Origin: Providencia sp.
GTDB taxonomy: Bacteria; Pseudomonadota; Gammaproteobacteria; Enterobacterales; Enterobacteriaceae
Assembly: GCF_003533305.1 (NCBI RefSeq)
Contig: NZ_DOEH01000031.1
Location: forward strand, 62,001-126,000
DNA length: 64,000 nt
Reading direction: 5' to 3'
Position numbers and translations under genes: made by a program. A model generated the notes under the pieces. That model searched no databases. It was not told where the DNA came from and was given only the letters and a program-made list of their open reading frames with translations. Shown here piece by piece: positions 25,896-37,113 of the stretch (its first letter is position 1; each line of letters begins with the position of its first letter).

Positions 25896-27698
25896 TTGAA
25901 AATCAATAACATAAGAAACTTTTCTATCATTGCTCATATCGACCATGGCAAGTCTACTTTATCAGATCGTATTATTCAGATTTGTGGCGGTTTAACTGAC
26001 CGTGAAATGGCGGCGCAAGTTCTAGATTCTATGGATTTAGAACGCGAGCGTGGGATCACCATCAAAGCACAGAGCGTGACGCTTAATTATACAGCAGCAG
26101 ATGGTGAGACATACTTATTAAACTTTATCGACACCCCAGGACACGTAGACTTCTCTTATGAAGTTTCTCGTTCATTAGCTGCCTGTGAAGGCGCTTTGTT
26201 GGTTGTTGATGCAGGTCAGGGGGTTGAAGCTCAAACGCTTGCTAACTGTTACACTGCAATAGAAATGAATTTGGAAGTTGTTCCAATCTTAAATAAAATC
26301 GATTTGCCTGCCGCTGACCCTGATCGCGTTGCTGATGAAATTGAAGATATTGTTGGATTAGATGCTCATGATGCTGTTCGTTGCTCAGCTAAAACAGGTA
26401 TTGGCGTTCAAGATGTTATTGAACGACTAGTTAAAGAGATCCCACCACCAATTGGTGATGCAGATGCACCATTACAAGCACTAATTATTGACTCTTGGTT
26501 TGATAACTACTTAGGTGTTGTTTCACTTATCCGTGTTAAAAACGGCACACTGAGGAAAGGCGATAAAATCAAGGTAATGAGTACTGGACAGGTCTATAAC
26601 GCCGAGCGTCTGGGTATTTTTACGCCAAAACGAATTGATCGTGAAGTACTCAGTAGCGGAGAAGTAGGCTGGTTGGTCTGCGCAATTAAAGATATTACCG
26701 GTGCACCTGTTGGCGATACCTTAACCGGTGCGCGTAATCCAGCGGATAAAGCATTGCCAGGGTTTAAAAAAGTTAAACCACAGGTTTATGCAGGACTATT
26801 CCCAGTCAGCTCCGATGACTATGAAGCGTTTCGTGATGCGTTAGGGAAACTTAGTTTAAATGATGCTTCTTTGTTCTATGAACCAGAAACATCAACTGCA
26901 CTTGGCTTTGGTTTCCGTTGCGGCTTCCTTGGTTTGCTGCACATGGAGATTATTCAAGAGCGTTTAGAGCGTGAATATGATCTTGACTTGATCACTACCG
27001 CACCAACAGTGGTATATGAAGTCCGACTGACTAATGGGGATATCGTGCTTGTTGATAGCCCATCTAAATTGCCAGCGCTGAATAATATTGAAGAATTGCG
27101 TGAGCCAATTGCAGAATGTCATATGCTAATGCCTAAAGAATATTTAGGTAACGTTATAACGCTGTGTATTGAGAAACGTGGTGTTCAGACCAATATGGTC
27201 TATCATGGTAATCAAGTATCATTGACGTATGAAATTCCGATGTCGGAAGTGGTTCTTGATTTCTTTGACCGTTTGAAATCAACTTCTCGTGGTTATGCAT
27301 CTTTAGATTACGCTTTTAAACGTTTCGAGCCATCTGACATGGTTAGGGTTGATGTTCTTATCAATAATGAACGTGTTGACGCCTTAGCGTTAATCACTCA
27401 CCGCGCTAACTCGCAGTATCGTGGTCGTGATTTAGTTGAAAAAATGAAAGAGCTTATTCCACGTCAGCAATTTGATATTGCGATCCAAGCGGCAATTGGT
27501 AACCATATTATTGCTCGTTCTACAGTTAAACAGCTACGTAAAAACGTCCTTGCTAAGTGTTATGGTGGTGATGTTAGCCGTAAGAAAAAACTGTTGCAGA
27601 AGCAAAAGGATGGTAAGAAACGCATGAAACAAGTGGGTAATGTTGAATTACCACAAGAAGCGTTCCTTGCTATATTGCACGTCGGTAAAGACAACTAA
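25896..27698 (+). CDS. lepA: Elongation factor 4 (LepA)
   Basis: This ribosome-associated GTPase of 600 residues has G1 AHIDHGKS, G2 RGITIKAQ, G3 DTPGH and G4 NKID, the EF-G-like domains, and the LepA-specific C-terminal domain ([19 protein letters not shown] and [18 protein letters not shown]). No ATG fits the conserved N terminus: the only start giving [17 protein letters not shown] is TTG 25896, preceded by AGAAG. A TTG start suggests reduced translation initiation. It pairs with lepB 40 bp downstream. Confidence 0.97.
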   Translation: MKINNIRNFSIIAHIDHGKSTLSDRIIQICGGLTDREMAAQVLDSMDLERERGITIKAQSVTLNYTAADGETYLLNFIDTPGHVDFSYEVSRSLAACEGALLVVDAGQGVEAQTLANCYTAIEMNLEVVPILNKIDLPAADPDRVADEIEDIVGLDAHDAVRCSAKTGIGVQDVIERLVKEIPPPIGDADAPLQALIIDSWFDNYLGVVSLIRVKNGTLRKGDKIKVMSTGQVYNAERLGIFTPKRIDREVLSSGEVGWLVCAIKDITGAPVGDTLTGARNPADKALPGFKKVKPQVYAGLFPVSSDDYEAFRDALGKLSLNDASLFYEPETSTALGFGFRCGFLGLLHMEIIQERLEREYDLDLITTAPTVVYEVRLTNGDIVLVDSPSKLPALNNIEELREPIAECHMLMPKEYLGNVITLCIEKRGVQTNMVYHGNQVSLTYEIPMSEVVLDFFDRLKSTSRGYASLDYAFKRFEPSDMVRVDVLINNERVDALALITHRANSQYRGRDLVEKMKELIPRQQFDIAIQAAIGNHIIARSTVKQLRKNVLAKCYGGDVSRKKKLLQKQKDGKKRMKQVGNVELPQEAFLAILHVGKDN

Positions 27699-27738
27699 TT
27701 GCATGTCGCTAAGACAGCTACACTAACAAGGAGTCTCA

Positions 27739-28704
27739 ATGGCTAACACTTTTGCCTTGATCTTAACACTGGCAACATTAATCACTGGGATTATTTGGTG
27801 TTTAGATAAGTTTAAGTTTGCACCAGCACGAAAAGCAAAGCTGAAAAAACTACAAGAAATGACTAGCGGCTCAATGAGTAACGACGAATTAGAAAAAGCG
27901 GTTCGTCGTCCTTCATGGCTTGAAACGGGAACTTCTATTTTTCCAGTATTGGCGATTGTGCTTATTGTTCGTTCGTTTATTTATGAGCCATTTCAAATAC
28001 CTTCAGGGTCGATGATGCCAACATTATTGGTTGGTGACTTCATGTTGGTCGAGAAATTTGCTTATGGATTAAAAGATCCAATTACGCAAACAACACTAAT
28101 TGCAACGGGTAAGCCAAAACGTGGTGATATTGCGGTATTTAAATACCCAAAAGATACCAATGTTGACTTTGTGAAGCGTGTTATTGGCCTGCCTGGCGAT
28201 AAATTGGTTTATAACCCTGATGCGAAAGAACTGACAATTTACCCTAATTGTGCAGATAACAAGTGCACAGAACAATTACCGATTACTTATGGTCCTTTAG
28301 CACCAAGTGAATGGACAATGTTCTTTGATGTGAGCTCTGTTGTTGATAGCCAAAAAGGTAATTTTGAAATTCCGGTTGATCAAGAACTACCACGTAATGC
28401 ACTTCGTCAGTATCAAAGAAGTGAAACGTTGGGCACTGTTGAACATCAAATCTTAATTATTCGCCAAGCGGTGACTGAGGCTAAATATATTCAGCCAAAT
28501 ATGCCGCGTAATGAATGGATTGTGCCAGAAAAACAGTATTTCATGATGGGTGATAATAGAGACAATAGTTCAGACAGCCGTATGTGGGGCTTTGTTCCTG
28601 AGCAGAATTTAGTTGGTCGTGCCGTGTTTATTTGGTTAAGCCTAGATAAACAAGAAAATGAATGGCCAACGGGCATTCGCTTTAGCCGTCTTGGACCACT
28701 TTAA
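27739..28704 (+). CDS. lepB: Signal peptidase I (LepB)
   Basis: The leader peptidase that removes Sec and Tat signal peptides at the periplasmic face. It has two N-terminal membrane segments (about 3-21 and 65-78). The catalytic Ser91 lies in PSGSMMPTLL and the general-base Lys146 in FVKRVIGLPGDK. The C-terminal GDNRDNSSDSR box is present. At 321 residues it is the usual size. lepA-lepB form an operon. Confidence 0.97.
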   Translation: MANTFALILTLATLITGIIWCLDKFKFAPARKAKLKKLQEMTSGSMSNDELEKAVRRPSWLETGTSIFPVLAIVLIVRSFIYEPFQIPSGSMMPTLLVGDFMLVEKFAYGLKDPITQTTLIATGKPKRGDIAVFKYPKDTNVDFVKRVIGLPGDKLVYNPDAKELTIYPNCADNKCTEQLPITYGPLAPSEWTMFFDVSSVVDSQKGNFEIPVDQELPRNALRQYQRSETLGTVEHQILIIRQAVTEAKYIQPNMPRNEWIVPEKQYFMMGDNRDNSSDSRMWGFVPEQNLVGRAVFIWLSLDKQENEWPTGIRFSRLGPL

Positions 28705-28715
28705 TTAAGTCATAC

Positions 28716-28747
28716 TAATATGGGTTTTCATTTGAAAACCCATATTA
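28716..28747. repeat. 15-bp perfect palindrome between lepB and rnc
   Basis: TAATATGGGTTTTCA and TGAAAACCCATATTA flank a 2-base spacer. No T-run follows. As RNA it would be a long AU-rich hairpin just after lepB, a likely transcript end or processing structure. Confidence 0.75.
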
Positions 28748-28907
28748 TCCGAAGCATTATTATCTTACCCAGTGTACAATATAATTTAATTAATATTATT
28801 GGCTCCTCAATTGTTCACTCTTCCTTTTTAAGTCCTTATAACTAATGAAAATTTTTAGTTTTAGCTTTATGGTCTATAAAAAAACAGTGGTATAGGAGTC
28901 AGTGCAA

Positions 28908-28952
28908 ACGCAACAGTTTTGTAAAATGATTTATATTACAGGTCTGTTGCGT
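28908..28952 (+). promoter_or_regulatory. rnc leader hairpin, candidate RNase III autoregulatory site
   Basis: ACGCAACAG (28908-28916) pairs with CTGTTGCGT (28944-28952). Above a 3x3 internal loop, TGTAA (28920-28924) pairs with TTACA (28936-28940). RNase III is known to cleave a stem in its own leader in E. coli; this structure, 36 bp before the ATG, fits that role. Confidence 0.65.
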
Positions 28953-28987
28953 GTGCTTTTTCTCAAACGAAAAATGGTTGGGCGCAC

Positions 28988-29668
28988 ATGAACCCCTCTT
29001 TATTAGAAAGATTGCAACGTAAGCTTGGTTATCAATTTCAACAATATGATTTATTGGTCCAAGCTTTGACACATAGAAGTGCAAGTAGCAAACATAATGA
29101 ACGCTTAGAATTTCTAGGTGATTCAATTTTAAGTTTTGTTGTCGCGAACGATTTGTATCATCGATTCCCTAAAGTGGATGAAGGGGATATGAGCCGTATG
29201 CGAGCGACACTTGTACGCGGAAACACATTGGCTGAAATAGCCCGTGAATTTGAACTCGGCGAATGTTTACGTTTAGGCCCGGGTGAACTTAAAAGCGGCG
29301 GCTTTCGTCGTGAATCTATTCTTGCTGATACAGTCGAAGCGTTAATAGGCGGAATTTTTCTCGATAGTGATATTCAAACAATAGAGAGAATTATTTTAAG
29401 TTGGTATAAAAGCAGACTAGATGAAATCAGTCCGGGTGATAAACAAAAAGACCCGAAAACTAGATTACAAGAATATCTTCAAGGGCGCCATTTACCATTA
29501 CCTAACTATTTAGTTGTGCTGGTAAAAGGTGAGGCCCATGACCAAGAATTTACGATCCACTGCGAAGTGAGTGGAATTGACCAACCGATAAATGGTATCG
29601 GTTCAAGTCGACGTAAAGCAGAGCAAGCCGCTGCAGAACAAGCATTGAAAATTTTGGAGCTTGAATGA
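28988..29668 (+). CDS. rnc: Ribonuclease III
   Basis: A double-strand-specific endoribonuclease for rRNA and mRNA processing. The 226 residues contain the signature NERLEFLGD (37-45), the later catalytic segment [14 protein letters not shown] and a C-terminal double-stranded-RNA-binding domain (about 155-225: [13 protein letters not shown] and [18 protein letters not shown]). It starts the rnc-era-recO operon and overlaps era by 4 bp. Confidence 0.98.
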   Translation: MNPSLLERLQRKLGYQFQQYDLLVQALTHRSASSKHNERLEFLGDSILSFVVANDLYHRFPKVDEGDMSRMRATLVRGNTLAEIAREFELGECLRLGPGELKSGGFRRESILADTVEALIGGIFLDSDIQTIERIILSWYKSRLDEISPGDKQKDPKTRLQEYLQGRHLPLPNYLVVLVKGEAHDQEFTIHCEVSGIDQPINGIGSSRRKAEQAAAEQALKILELE

Positions 29669-30573
29669 GTGAATTACAATCCCACTGTGGCTTTGTTGCT
29701 ATAGTTGGGCGACCAAATGTGGGTAAGTCTACGCTGTTAAATCAGCTATTAGGGCAAAAAATTTCTATCACCTCTAGAAAGCCGCAAACGACTCGCCACC
29801 GTATTATGGGGATCGATACAGAAGATAATTATCAAATTATTTATGTAGATACCCCAGGTTTACATATTGAAGAAAAAAGAGCGATTAACCGCTTAATGAA
29901 CCGCGCAGCATCAAGCTCGATTGGTGATGTTGAGTTGGTGATTTTTGTAGTCGAAGGAACGAATTGGACTGCTGATGATGAAATGGTTGTCAATAAACTA
30001 TCGAGCTTACGTTGCCCAGTGATTTTGGCAATTAATAAGATTGATAATGTTACAGATAAAACCATCTTATTACCTCATATTGGCATGATTAGTCAGAAAA
30101 TGAATTTCTTGGATGTGGTCCCAATTAGTGCAGAAAAAGGCACTGGTGTGGATACAATTGCTAAGATTGTTAAAAAACATATTCCAGAAGCAACCCATCA
30201 TTTCCCTGAAGATTATATTACTGACCGTTCTCAGCGTTTTATGGCTTCAGAAATTATTCGTGAAAAATTGATGCGTTTCCTTGGGGATGAGCTGCCATAT
30301 TCTGTTACTGTCGAAATTGAACAGTTTAAAGTGACGGAAAAAGGCTTTCTCCATATCCATGGCTTAATTCTTGTTGAACGTGAAGGTCAAAAGAAAATGG
30401 TCATAGGTAACAAGGGCAGCAAATTGAAAACTATCGGTACTGAAGCGCGTATCGATATGGAAAGAATGTTTGAGAACAAAGTGCACCTTGAGCTTTGGGT
30501 TAAAGTTAAATCAGGTTGGGCAGATGATGAAAGAGCATTGCGTAGCCTGGGTTATGTTGACGACCTAAAATAG
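29665..30573 (+). CDS. era: GTPase Era
   Basis: Era binds 16S rRNA during 30S maturation. The 302 residues begin with G1 GRPNVGKST, with switch region [13 protein letters not shown]3 DTPGLH and G4 NKID. A C-terminal KH domain follows (about 215-300, [18 protein letters not shown]). Start ATG 29665 overlaps the rnc stop (ATGA). Confidence 0.98.
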   Translation: MSELQSHCGFVAIVGRPNVGKSTLLNQLLGQKISITSRKPQTTRHRIMGIDTEDNYQIIYVDTPGLHIEEKRAINRLMNRAASSSIGDVELVIFVVEGTNWTADDEMVVNKLSSLRCPVILAINKIDNVTDKTILLPHIGMISQKMNFLDVVPISAEKGTGVDTIAKIVKKHIPEATHHFPEDYITDRSQRFMASEIIREKLMRFLGDELPYSVTVEIEQFKVTEKGFLHIHGLILVEREGQKKMVIGNKGSKLKTIGTEARIDMERMFENKVHLELWVKVKSGWADDERALRSLGYVDDLK

Positions 30574-30584
30574 TAGGTGACAAG

Positions 30585-31316
30585 GTGAGTGGCTGGCAAC
30601 GTGCATTTGTGCTCCATTCTAGACCCTTTAGTGAAACAAGTTTATTGCTTGATTTTTTCACTGAAGGAGAAGGGAAAATACGGTTACTTGCCAAAGGCGC
30701 TAGACGTAACCGCTCACCATTAAGAGGCTGCTTGCAGCCTTTTACACCTTTGTTAATCCGTTGGGGAGGCAAAGGTGAAATCAAAACATTGATTAATGCT
30801 GATCCTGTATCACTTGCTCTTCCTCTTAGTGGTACAGTCCTCTACAGCGGTTTATATCTAAATGAACTCACGACCCGTGTGCTCGAATTTGGGACACCAT
30901 ACTCCGCTTTATTTTTTGATTATCTGACTTGTTTACAAGTATTGGCAGCAAGTGAAAATACCCCTGAATCGGCTTTACGTCAGTTTGAACTCGCTTTATT
31001 GTCATACCTCGGCTATGGGGTTGATTTTCTTCATTGTGCAGGAAGTGGGGAGCCAGTATCAGATACGATGACTTATCGTTATCGTGAAGAAAAAGGCTTC
31101 ATTGGTAGTTTGGTTATCGACCAATTAAGTTTTACAGGTAAGCAGCTTAAAGCATTAGCCAGTCGTGAGTTTCCAGATGCAGATAGCCTGAAAGCTGCAA
31201 AACGTTTTACCCGAGTTGCATTGAAACCGTATTTAGGTGGAAAACCACTAAAAAGTCGTGAGTTATTTCGGCAGTTTACCTATTCGCCGACTGCCCTTAA
31301 TCGAAAACCTTCCTAG
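30585..31316 (+). CDS. recO: Recombination mediator RecO
   Basis: RecO loads RecA with RecR on SSB-coated DNA. The 243-residue protein has the N-terminal OB fold ([23 protein letters not shown] and LLAKGARR) and a helical C-terminal domain. The start is GTG 30585, with AAGGTG ahead of it. It is 11 bp downstream of era in the same operon. Confidence 0.95.
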   Translation: MSGWQRAFVLHSRPFSETSLLLDFFTEGEGKIRLLAKGARRNRSPLRGCLQPFTPLLIRWGGKGEIKTLINADPVSLALPLSGTVLYSGLYLNELTTRVLEFGTPYSALFFDYLTCLQVLAASENTPESALRQFELALLSYLGYGVDFLHCAGSGEPVSDTMTYRYREEKGFIGSLVIDQLSFTGKQLKALASREFPDADSLKAAKRFTRVALKPYLGGKPLKSRELFRQFTYSPTALNRKPS

Positions 31317-31525
31317 ATTTAATCTTAGATTTATACAATTCAATTATGTGCCCGATGATCATTTTTTCGAGCCGTTTCCCAAAATAAAAATTTTTAGACT
31401 GAAATACTAACGCCAATTTATAATCTGCTCGCAAGAGTGAGAGATATATTCCCATAACTGAATAAATTGCAGTAGGATATGGCTCATAAAAGAGTTCGTT
31501 ACTATTTAATGATAGGGAGTTAAGA

Positions 31526-32257
31526 ATGGCTGAGCTTTTGTTAGGTGTAAATATTGACCACATTGCAACAGTAAGAAATGCAAGAGGTACTCAATATCCA
31601 GATCCAGTACAAGCTGCATTTGTCGCAGAGCAAGCAGGCGCTGATGGCATTACTGTGCATCTACGAGAAGATCGCCGTCATATTACGGATAGAGACGTTG
31701 CTTTACTCAATGAGACTATTCAAACACGAATGAATCTTGAGATGGCCGTGACTGATGAAATGATTGATATAGCTTGTCGTATCAAACCTACTTTTTGTTG
31801 TTTAGTGCCTGAAAAACGTGAAGAAGTTACCACTGAAGGTGGGTTGGACGTTGCAGGTCAAAAACAAAAAGTGGCTTATGCTATCAAGCGGTTATCAGAA
31901 GCGGGTATTTTGGTTTCCTTATTCATTGATGCGGATCATACGCAAATCGATGCTGCTCAAGAGTGCGGGGCGCCTTTTATTGAAATACATACGGGTGCTT
32001 ATGCGGATGCTAAAACAGAGCAGGAACAAGAATTAGAGTTTCGTCGTATTCGTGATGGTGTGGCTTATGCCGCAGGTAAAGGAATTAAAGTTAATGCGGG
32101 TCATGGCTTAACGTATCACAACGTTCAACGCATCGCACAATTACCAGAAATTTATGAACTCAATATTGGCCATGCCATTATTGGACGTGCACTATTTAGT
32201 GGTTTAGCTCAAGCAGTAGCAGATATGAAGAGCTTACTTACAGAAGCGCGTAAATAA
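31526..32257 (+). CDS. pdxJ: Pyridoxine 5'-phosphate synthase PdxJ
   Basis: PdxJ condenses deoxyxylulose 5-phosphate with aminoacetone phosphate in vitamin B6 synthesis. The 243-residue TIM barrel has [49 protein letters not shown] and HGLTYHNV. It lies 209 bp after recO, so it may have its own promoter. It shares one base with acpS. Confidence 0.98.
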   Translation: MAELLLGVNIDHIATVRNARGTQYPDPVQAAFVAEQAGADGITVHLREDRRHITDRDVALLNETIQTRMNLEMAVTDEMIDIACRIKPTFCCLVPEKREEVTTEGGLDVAGQKQKVAYAIKRLSEAGILVSLFIDADHTQIDAAQECGAPFIEIHTGAYADAKTEQEQELEFRRIRDGVAYAAGKGIKVNAGHGLTYHNVQRIAQLPEIYELNIGHAIIGRALFSGLAQAVADMKSLLTEARK

Positions 32258-32643
32258 TGGCAATTGTAGGTCTAGGTACGGATATCGTTGAAATAGCACG
32301 CATTGAGTCAGTCATTGAGCGTACGGCAGACAGCCTAGCAAAAAGAATTTTGACTGATAATGAGTTTATGCAATATCAACAACAGACTAAACCAGCACGT
32401 TTTCTGGCAAAGCGGTTTGCAGTCAAAGAAGCCGCCGCTAAAGCACTGGGAACAGGTATTCGTAATGGTCTTGCATTCAACCAATTTGAAGTCTCTAATG
32501 ATAAACTCGGTAAACCATTGTTAACATTAAATGGCGAGGCATTAAAGTTAGCGACTAGTTTACATGCGACACATTTTCATGTTTCCATTACTGATGAGCG
32601 CCATTATGCATCAGCGACAGTGATTATTGAAAGCTTACAATAA
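32257..32643 (+). CDS. acpS: Holo-[acyl-carrier-protein] synthase AcpS
   Basis: AcpS transfers phosphopantetheine from CoA to acyl carrier protein. This 128-residue enzyme has the metal-binding [13 protein letters not shown] start and the [21 protein letters not shown] motif. Its ATG overlaps the pdxJ stop by one base, so the two are translationally coupled. Confidence 0.97.
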   Translation: MAIVGLGTDIVEIARIESVIERTADSLAKRILTDNEFMQYQQQTKPARFLAKRFAVKEAAAKALGTGIRNGLAFNQFEVSNDKLGKPLLTLNGEALKLATSLHATHFHVSITDERHYASATVIIESLQ

Positions 32644-32670
32644 TTAAGATGTTTGATTATCAATGAAATA

Positions 32671-32713
32671 AATCAACATTACAGTTATTATTCATTTAAC
32701 TGTAATGTTGATT
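32671..32713. terminator. Bidirectional hairpin acpS / yfhL
   Basis: AATCAACATTACAGTT and AACTGTAATGTTGATT are a perfect 16-bp inverted repeat with an 11-base loop. It lies between the convergent acpS and yfhL genes. Confidence 0.7.
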
Positions 32714-32741
32714 AAAATGTGGGATTAGATTAATTTTCAGG

Positions 32742-33002
32742 TTAAATTTTGTCTGCGTGGTGGATGGCCACAAATTTATCCCAAAGTTGTTCTTGTGTCT
32801 CAACACGTTCAGGATCGGTAATGATAGTATTAGTGATAGGACATACGGATTGGCAAGTTGGCTTGTCATAGTGACCAATACATTCAGTGCATAAATCTGA
32901 ATCTATCTCATAAATGTCATTGCCCATATAGATTGCATCATTAGGGCATTCGGGCTCACACATATCGCAATTGATACATTTTTTAGTAATTAATAGTGCC
33001 AT
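32742..33002 (-). CDS. yfhL: YfhL-type 2[4Fe-4S] ferredoxin
   Basis: An 86-residue ferredoxin, identical in length to E. coli YfhL. Two cluster-binding motifs are visible, CINCDMCEPECP and CTECIGHYDKPTCQSVCP, the second with the insertion typical of this type. It is next to acpS, as in E. coli. Its electron partner is not known from the context. Confidence 0.95.
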   Translation of the reverse strand: MALLITKKCINCDMCEPECPNDAIYMGNDIYEIDSDLCTECIGHYDKPTCQSVCPITNTIITDPERVETQEQLWDKFVAIHHADKI

Positions 33003-33203
33003 TTTTATCAGTAAAATCTGTTTTTATATTGTCTTATGGCCGCTATTCTACACTGAAATAGAAAAGTTGAATACTTAATTATTAGAATGTAAACAAAAAT
33101 TGATGGTTAGTAATTAATATTATTTTTCATAATTATATTAAATTGGATTTAACTAAATATTAAATAGTATTTGTAATAATATTATTATGATTATGTGAAA
33201 AAT

Positions 33204-33229
33204 AAAGGTTAAGGTAATTCTCAACCTTT
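33204..33229 (-). terminator. Terminator of the unknown repeat-protein gene
   Basis: AAAGGTT and AACCTTT flank a 12-base loop. On the minus strand the stem is followed by ATTTTTC. Confidence 0.65.
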
Positions 33230-33254
33230 ACTATTAATTTATTGTAAAAAAATA

Positions 33255-33710
33255 TTATGCTTCAACAAAATTAACTTTATAAATATACCATTCTTTATTA
33301 TTTTCAGCTTGAATAAAGATATGAAGGATACCACCTGATAGGAACATGGTTGTTGATTTTATAGTGTTTTCAACGGCGAACTCATCACTTAATAATAAAG
33401 TAATGCTTGCATTATCAGCTATTTGATAAAATTGAAAAACTTTAGTTTCTAAGTTGTAACCGTATAAAAACTGTTTATTTTGAGTCGTGTCATAAAAAGC
33501 TTGCAGATTACTCAAATAAGAAAGTAACTTTCCTTTTTGAATCGGTGCTTTATCATCAATTTTTCCATTATCTGCTAGGGAATAAACAGTATATGATTTA
33601 TCTTTTGAATGACCTAAGAAGAAGTTTTTTTTAGCTGCCGAGAATGCGAGTGTTGTTGGGTAAAAATCTTCAAAGCCTGATTTTTGGACTGTTGATTTAT
33701 AAACTACCAT
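33255..33710 (-). CDS. Unknown 151-aa protein with internal repeats
   Basis: I do not recognise it by name. It contains three related segments about 50 residues apart: FFLGHSKDKSYTVYSLADN (about 30-48), FLYGYNLETKVFQFYQIADN (about 81-100) and, weaker, LHIFIQAENNKEWYIYKVN (about 129-147). Each looks like two beta strands rich in aromatic residues, as in blades of small beta-propeller or lectin-like proteins. There is no signal peptide. ATG 33710 has AAGGAA six bases upstream and is preferred over ATG 33743. The gene has its own terminator and lies in a very AT-rich insert between yfhL and leuE, which suggests horizontal transfer. Confidence 0.7.
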   Translation of the reverse strand: MVVYKSTVQKSGFEDFYPTTLAFSAAKKNFFLGHSKDKSYTVYSLADNGKIDDKAPIQKGKLLSYLSNLQAFYDTTQNKQFLYGYNLETKVFQFYQIADNASITLLLSDEFAVENTIKSTTMFLSGGILHIFIQAENNKEWYIYKVNFVEA

Positions 33711-33909
33711 TTTATTTTCCTTATATTTAAAATGAATTAACATGATTTTAAAATCACGTTTATCATATTTAAATAATTATATTTTAAAAATAATCTTTAT
33801 TATTAGCCTCTAATATGAACATTAATAATATAAAAATAATTAATATTATAAATATTCACAAATAATAGTAGTTGTGGTAATAATAACGAAAAAATCATAA
33901 GGGTGTTCT

Positions 33910-34557
33910 ATGTTTGAGAATCTAGGGGTGTTAAATTTTTGGACTTACTTAGCAGGGTTAGTTCTTATCATTATTGTACCAGGTCCAAATTCTCTATATG
34001 TATTAAAAACAAGTACTTCACATGGTACTAAAGTGGGTTATCGCGCAGCGCTAGGTGTATTTACAGGGGATGCTATGTTGATTTTTCTCTCCTTTATTGG
34101 AGTAGCATCATTGATTAAAGCGTCTCCGACACTATTTACCATTGTGCGTTATCTTGGGGCTGCCTACCTTTTATACTTAGGCGGCAAAATTTTATATGCC
34201 ACGTTTTTCCAAAAAAAGGCACTTACAGCCGACGTGGGTATGGTTGCGGTCAAAACTGAGAAAGTTTTTACTCGGGCATTGGTGCTAAGTTTGACCAACC
34301 CAAAAGCAATTTTATTTTATATTTCATTTTTTATTCAATTTATTGATTTTAATTATTCTCACGCTTGGGTTCCCTATCTCGTTTTAGCGACCATTTTAGA
34401 AATTGTCAGTTTTTTATATTTAAGCCTTCTTATTTTTAGTGGTTACTTAATTGCCCGCTTCTTACGTGAAAAGAAAGTTTTAGCTAAGTTAGGTAATTGT
34501 ACTGTTGGCGCTTTTTTTATGGGTTTTGCCGCTAAATTGGCTATTTTTAGTAATTGA
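33910..34557 (+). CDS. leuE: LeuE-type amino-acid exporter (RhtB/LysE family)
   Basis: A 215-residue inner-membrane exporter with about six hydrophobic segments. The family motif VPGPNSLYVLKTSTSHG is near residues 24-40, and LSLTNPKAILFYISFFIQFID is near 135-155. Over its length it resembles E. coli LeuE (YeaS), which exports leucine and related amino acids. In E. coli leuE lies elsewhere, so here it is part of the accessory stretch between yfhL and tadA. Confidence 0.88.
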   Translation: MFENLGVLNFWTYLAGLVLIIIVPGPNSLYVLKTSTSHGTKVGYRAALGVFTGDAMLIFLSFIGVASLIKASPTLFTIVRYLGAAYLLYLGGKILYATFFQKKALTADVGMVAVKTEKVFTRALVLSLTNPKAILFYISFFIQFIDFNYSHAWVPYLVLATILEIVSFLYLSLLIFSGYLIARFLREKKVLAKLGNCTVGAFFMGFAAKLAIFSN

Positions 34558-34672
34558 TATTATAACCGATTAATTTATTAGCATAATTTATTTAAATAAG
34601 TCATGAAGAGCTATAATATTTCAAGTTGTGGGCACTCTGACATTTCGTGATAATCTAAGGCTAAATAAGTAG

Positions 34673-35179
<507 letters not shown>

Positions 35180-35232
35180 TTCCTTTTTGCATTTTTCTTA
35201 TCTATTTCTAGGTTTGTTTTGTTTACTCATTT

Positions 35233-36903
35233 TCAATTAGAAATTGCCTCAGTTGATGGGGCGGTTGAGCTATGGTTGGTATCAGTGGGCTGATAAGGGA
35301 TAGTTGATGCAAATTGCGGTTTTAAAGGTAGTTTAATCTCAGGAGTAAAAAGAGGTGTCTTTTGTGTTGAGTTAACTGACTCAACGTAATGAAGACTGAC
35401 TTTTTCTTCCGTAGGTATCTGTTTTTCATGTTGAACTGATTCAGTTTCCCCTGTTTTGTTGTTTTCAGATAACTCAGGTGAAATAATATAGGTTAATGAT
35501 TTTTGTGCGATATCTAATGTACGCTGTTTTTTATCTTTATTTTCCAAGTATCCCACTAAGCTTTGATGATAACGCCTGATATTTTCCACGTATCGGTATG
35601 CTTCATGGCCTCGTGCATAACCGTAAGGGAGTTGAGAATAATATTTTTTCTGTGTGAGTAGTGGCAGCCTTGCTTTGACGTCCAGCCAGCGGTTAGGGTC
35701 TCCGCCTAACATTTCAGTGAGCTTTCTTACATCCTGCATATGGCCATATCCCATATTATAAGCCGATAAAGCAAACCAAATACGGTCGTCTTCCTCAATG
35801 GACTCAGGCAGACGCTCCATAATATATTCAAGATAGGCAGCCCCCCCTTTGATACTTTCTTCTGGATCTAATCTATCGGCGATCCCCATTGTCGCTGCGG
35901 TGGGCTTAGTTAGCATCATTAACCCTCTAACACCTGTGGGAGAGGTGGCTAGCGGATCCCAATGAGATTCTTGCCATGCAATGGCGGCAAGTAGCTTCCA
36001 ATCTAGTGATGTTGCGTATCGTTCGAATAGAGGCTGATATTCAGGTAATTTATTATTGATTGCACTGATAAATGTTAGGGTATCAAAATAATCGAATGTT
36101 TTGACATGACTAAAATATTTTTCATTTAGACGAGCAAGTAAGTCAGTTTCGTGGCTTGAATTGAAAAAATCGAGTAATGCCGCATCTAGACTATCATCCT
36201 GATTACGGCTCATATACCAAGTGATGGCATGATCGTCGAGTAAATCAAAAGCGACAGCGATTTGCGGATGAATGCGTTGTTGCAGTGCAATGGCAATTGA
36301 ATCTTCCAATACATAATCAATCTCACCCTCTGCTACCATTTCAAGTAATTGATTTGTAGTGTACTTTGAGCTTTCTTCCCATTTTAGGTTTGGGTATTCT
36401 TTAGCGAGCCTTTTTAAAGTACTTGCGTGAGCGGTACCTGACATAACCATCAGTTTGCCGTTGATATCATTAAAAGATCTAGGACGAGTTGAACCTTTGC
36501 GGTAAACCAGTTGCTGAGTTACATTCAAATAGCTCGGCCCCGTTTTCATTTTCTGTAGTCTATCTTTGTTATATAACAAGCCAGCCACTGCAATATCTGC
36601 GGTGCCATTGTCTAAATCATCAAAAATTTGTTCGAAAGTGGGTCTGATGGTGATTTTTAACTTCACCCCTAAGTACGCAGCAAAGCCTTGAGCAAGCTCA
36701 TAGTCAAAACCACGGAGCTGTTTTTGCTCATCGATATAGATAAGTGGCGAGCTAACGGCACTAATACGCAATTCCCCTTGAGATAGAATTTTATTGATTT
36801 GAGAATCTTGCGTATTTGACCATCGAATGTTGAAGCCGATGATCATAGTAGCCAGTAAAGCAATGACCACGATAATTAAATAGTTAACTTTTAAGTTATT
36901 CAA
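35233..36903 (-). CDS. mltF: Membrane-bound lytic transglycosylase F
   Basis: MltF (YfhD) cleaves peptidoglycan glycan strands. A single N-terminal membrane segment (about 8-25) is followed by a substrate-binding-protein-like domain (about 40-265) and a lysozyme-like SLT domain, with the catalytic Glu312 in AWQESHWDP. At 556 residues it is longer than the E. coli protein (518). The extra C-terminal part (about 470-556) is a low-complexity Thr/Ser/Pro/Glu-rich tail. It diverges from purL, as in E. coli. Confidence 0.96.
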   Translation of the reverse strand: MNNLKVNYLIIVVIALLATMIIGFNIRWSNTQDSQINKILSQGELRISAVSSPLIYIDEQKQLRGFDYELAQGFAAYLGVKLKITIRPTFEQIFDDLDNGTADIAVAGLLYNKDRLQKMKTGPSYLNVTQQLVYRKGSTRPRSFNDINGKLMVMSGTAHASTLKRLAKEYPNLKWEESSKYTTNQLLEMVAEGEIDYVLEDSIAIALQQRIHPQIAVAFDLLDDHAITWYMSRNQDDSLDAALLDFFNSSHETDLLARLNEKYFSHVKTFDYFDTLTFISAINNKLPEYQPLFERYATSLDWKLLAAIAWQESHWDPLATSPTGVRGLMMLTKPTAATMGIADRLDPEESIKGGAAYLEYIMERLPESIEEDDRIWFALSAYNMGYGHMQDVRKLTEMLGGDPNRWLDVKARLPLLTQKKYYSQLPYGYARGHEAYRYVENIRRYHQSLVGYLENKDKKQRTLDIAQKSLTYIISPELSENNKTGETESVQHEKQIPTEEKVSLHYVESVNSTQKTPLFTPEIKLPLKPQFASTIPYQPTDTNHSSTAPSTEAISN

Positions 36904-37097
36904 ATAGTTATTTCTCGTGCATTAACTGGTGTAGTTGCTGGTGTAGTGATTCAAAAAAAATTTAAAAAAGAAAAAATAATTAAGTAATGGTTATAATTCC
37001 AGTGGTTAGGTATTTTGCTCAACTATTATGATCGGTGCAACCTATATTATGCTATTTAGCACATAATAATATTTCACTAATCGCTTTTTTTTTAATC

Positions 37098-37113
37098 ACG
37101 CAAACGGTTTCGT
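37098..37113 (+). promoter_or_regulatory. PurR operator of purL
   Basis: ACGCAAACGGTTTCGT matches the PurR consensus ACGCAAACGTTTTCnT at nearly all positions. It lies about 85 bp upstream of the purL ATG. Confidence 0.88.

Noticed and set aside
28899..29126. 75-residue minus-strand frame across the rnc start
   Set aside because: It overlaps rnc and its leader hairpin; it is a shadow frame.
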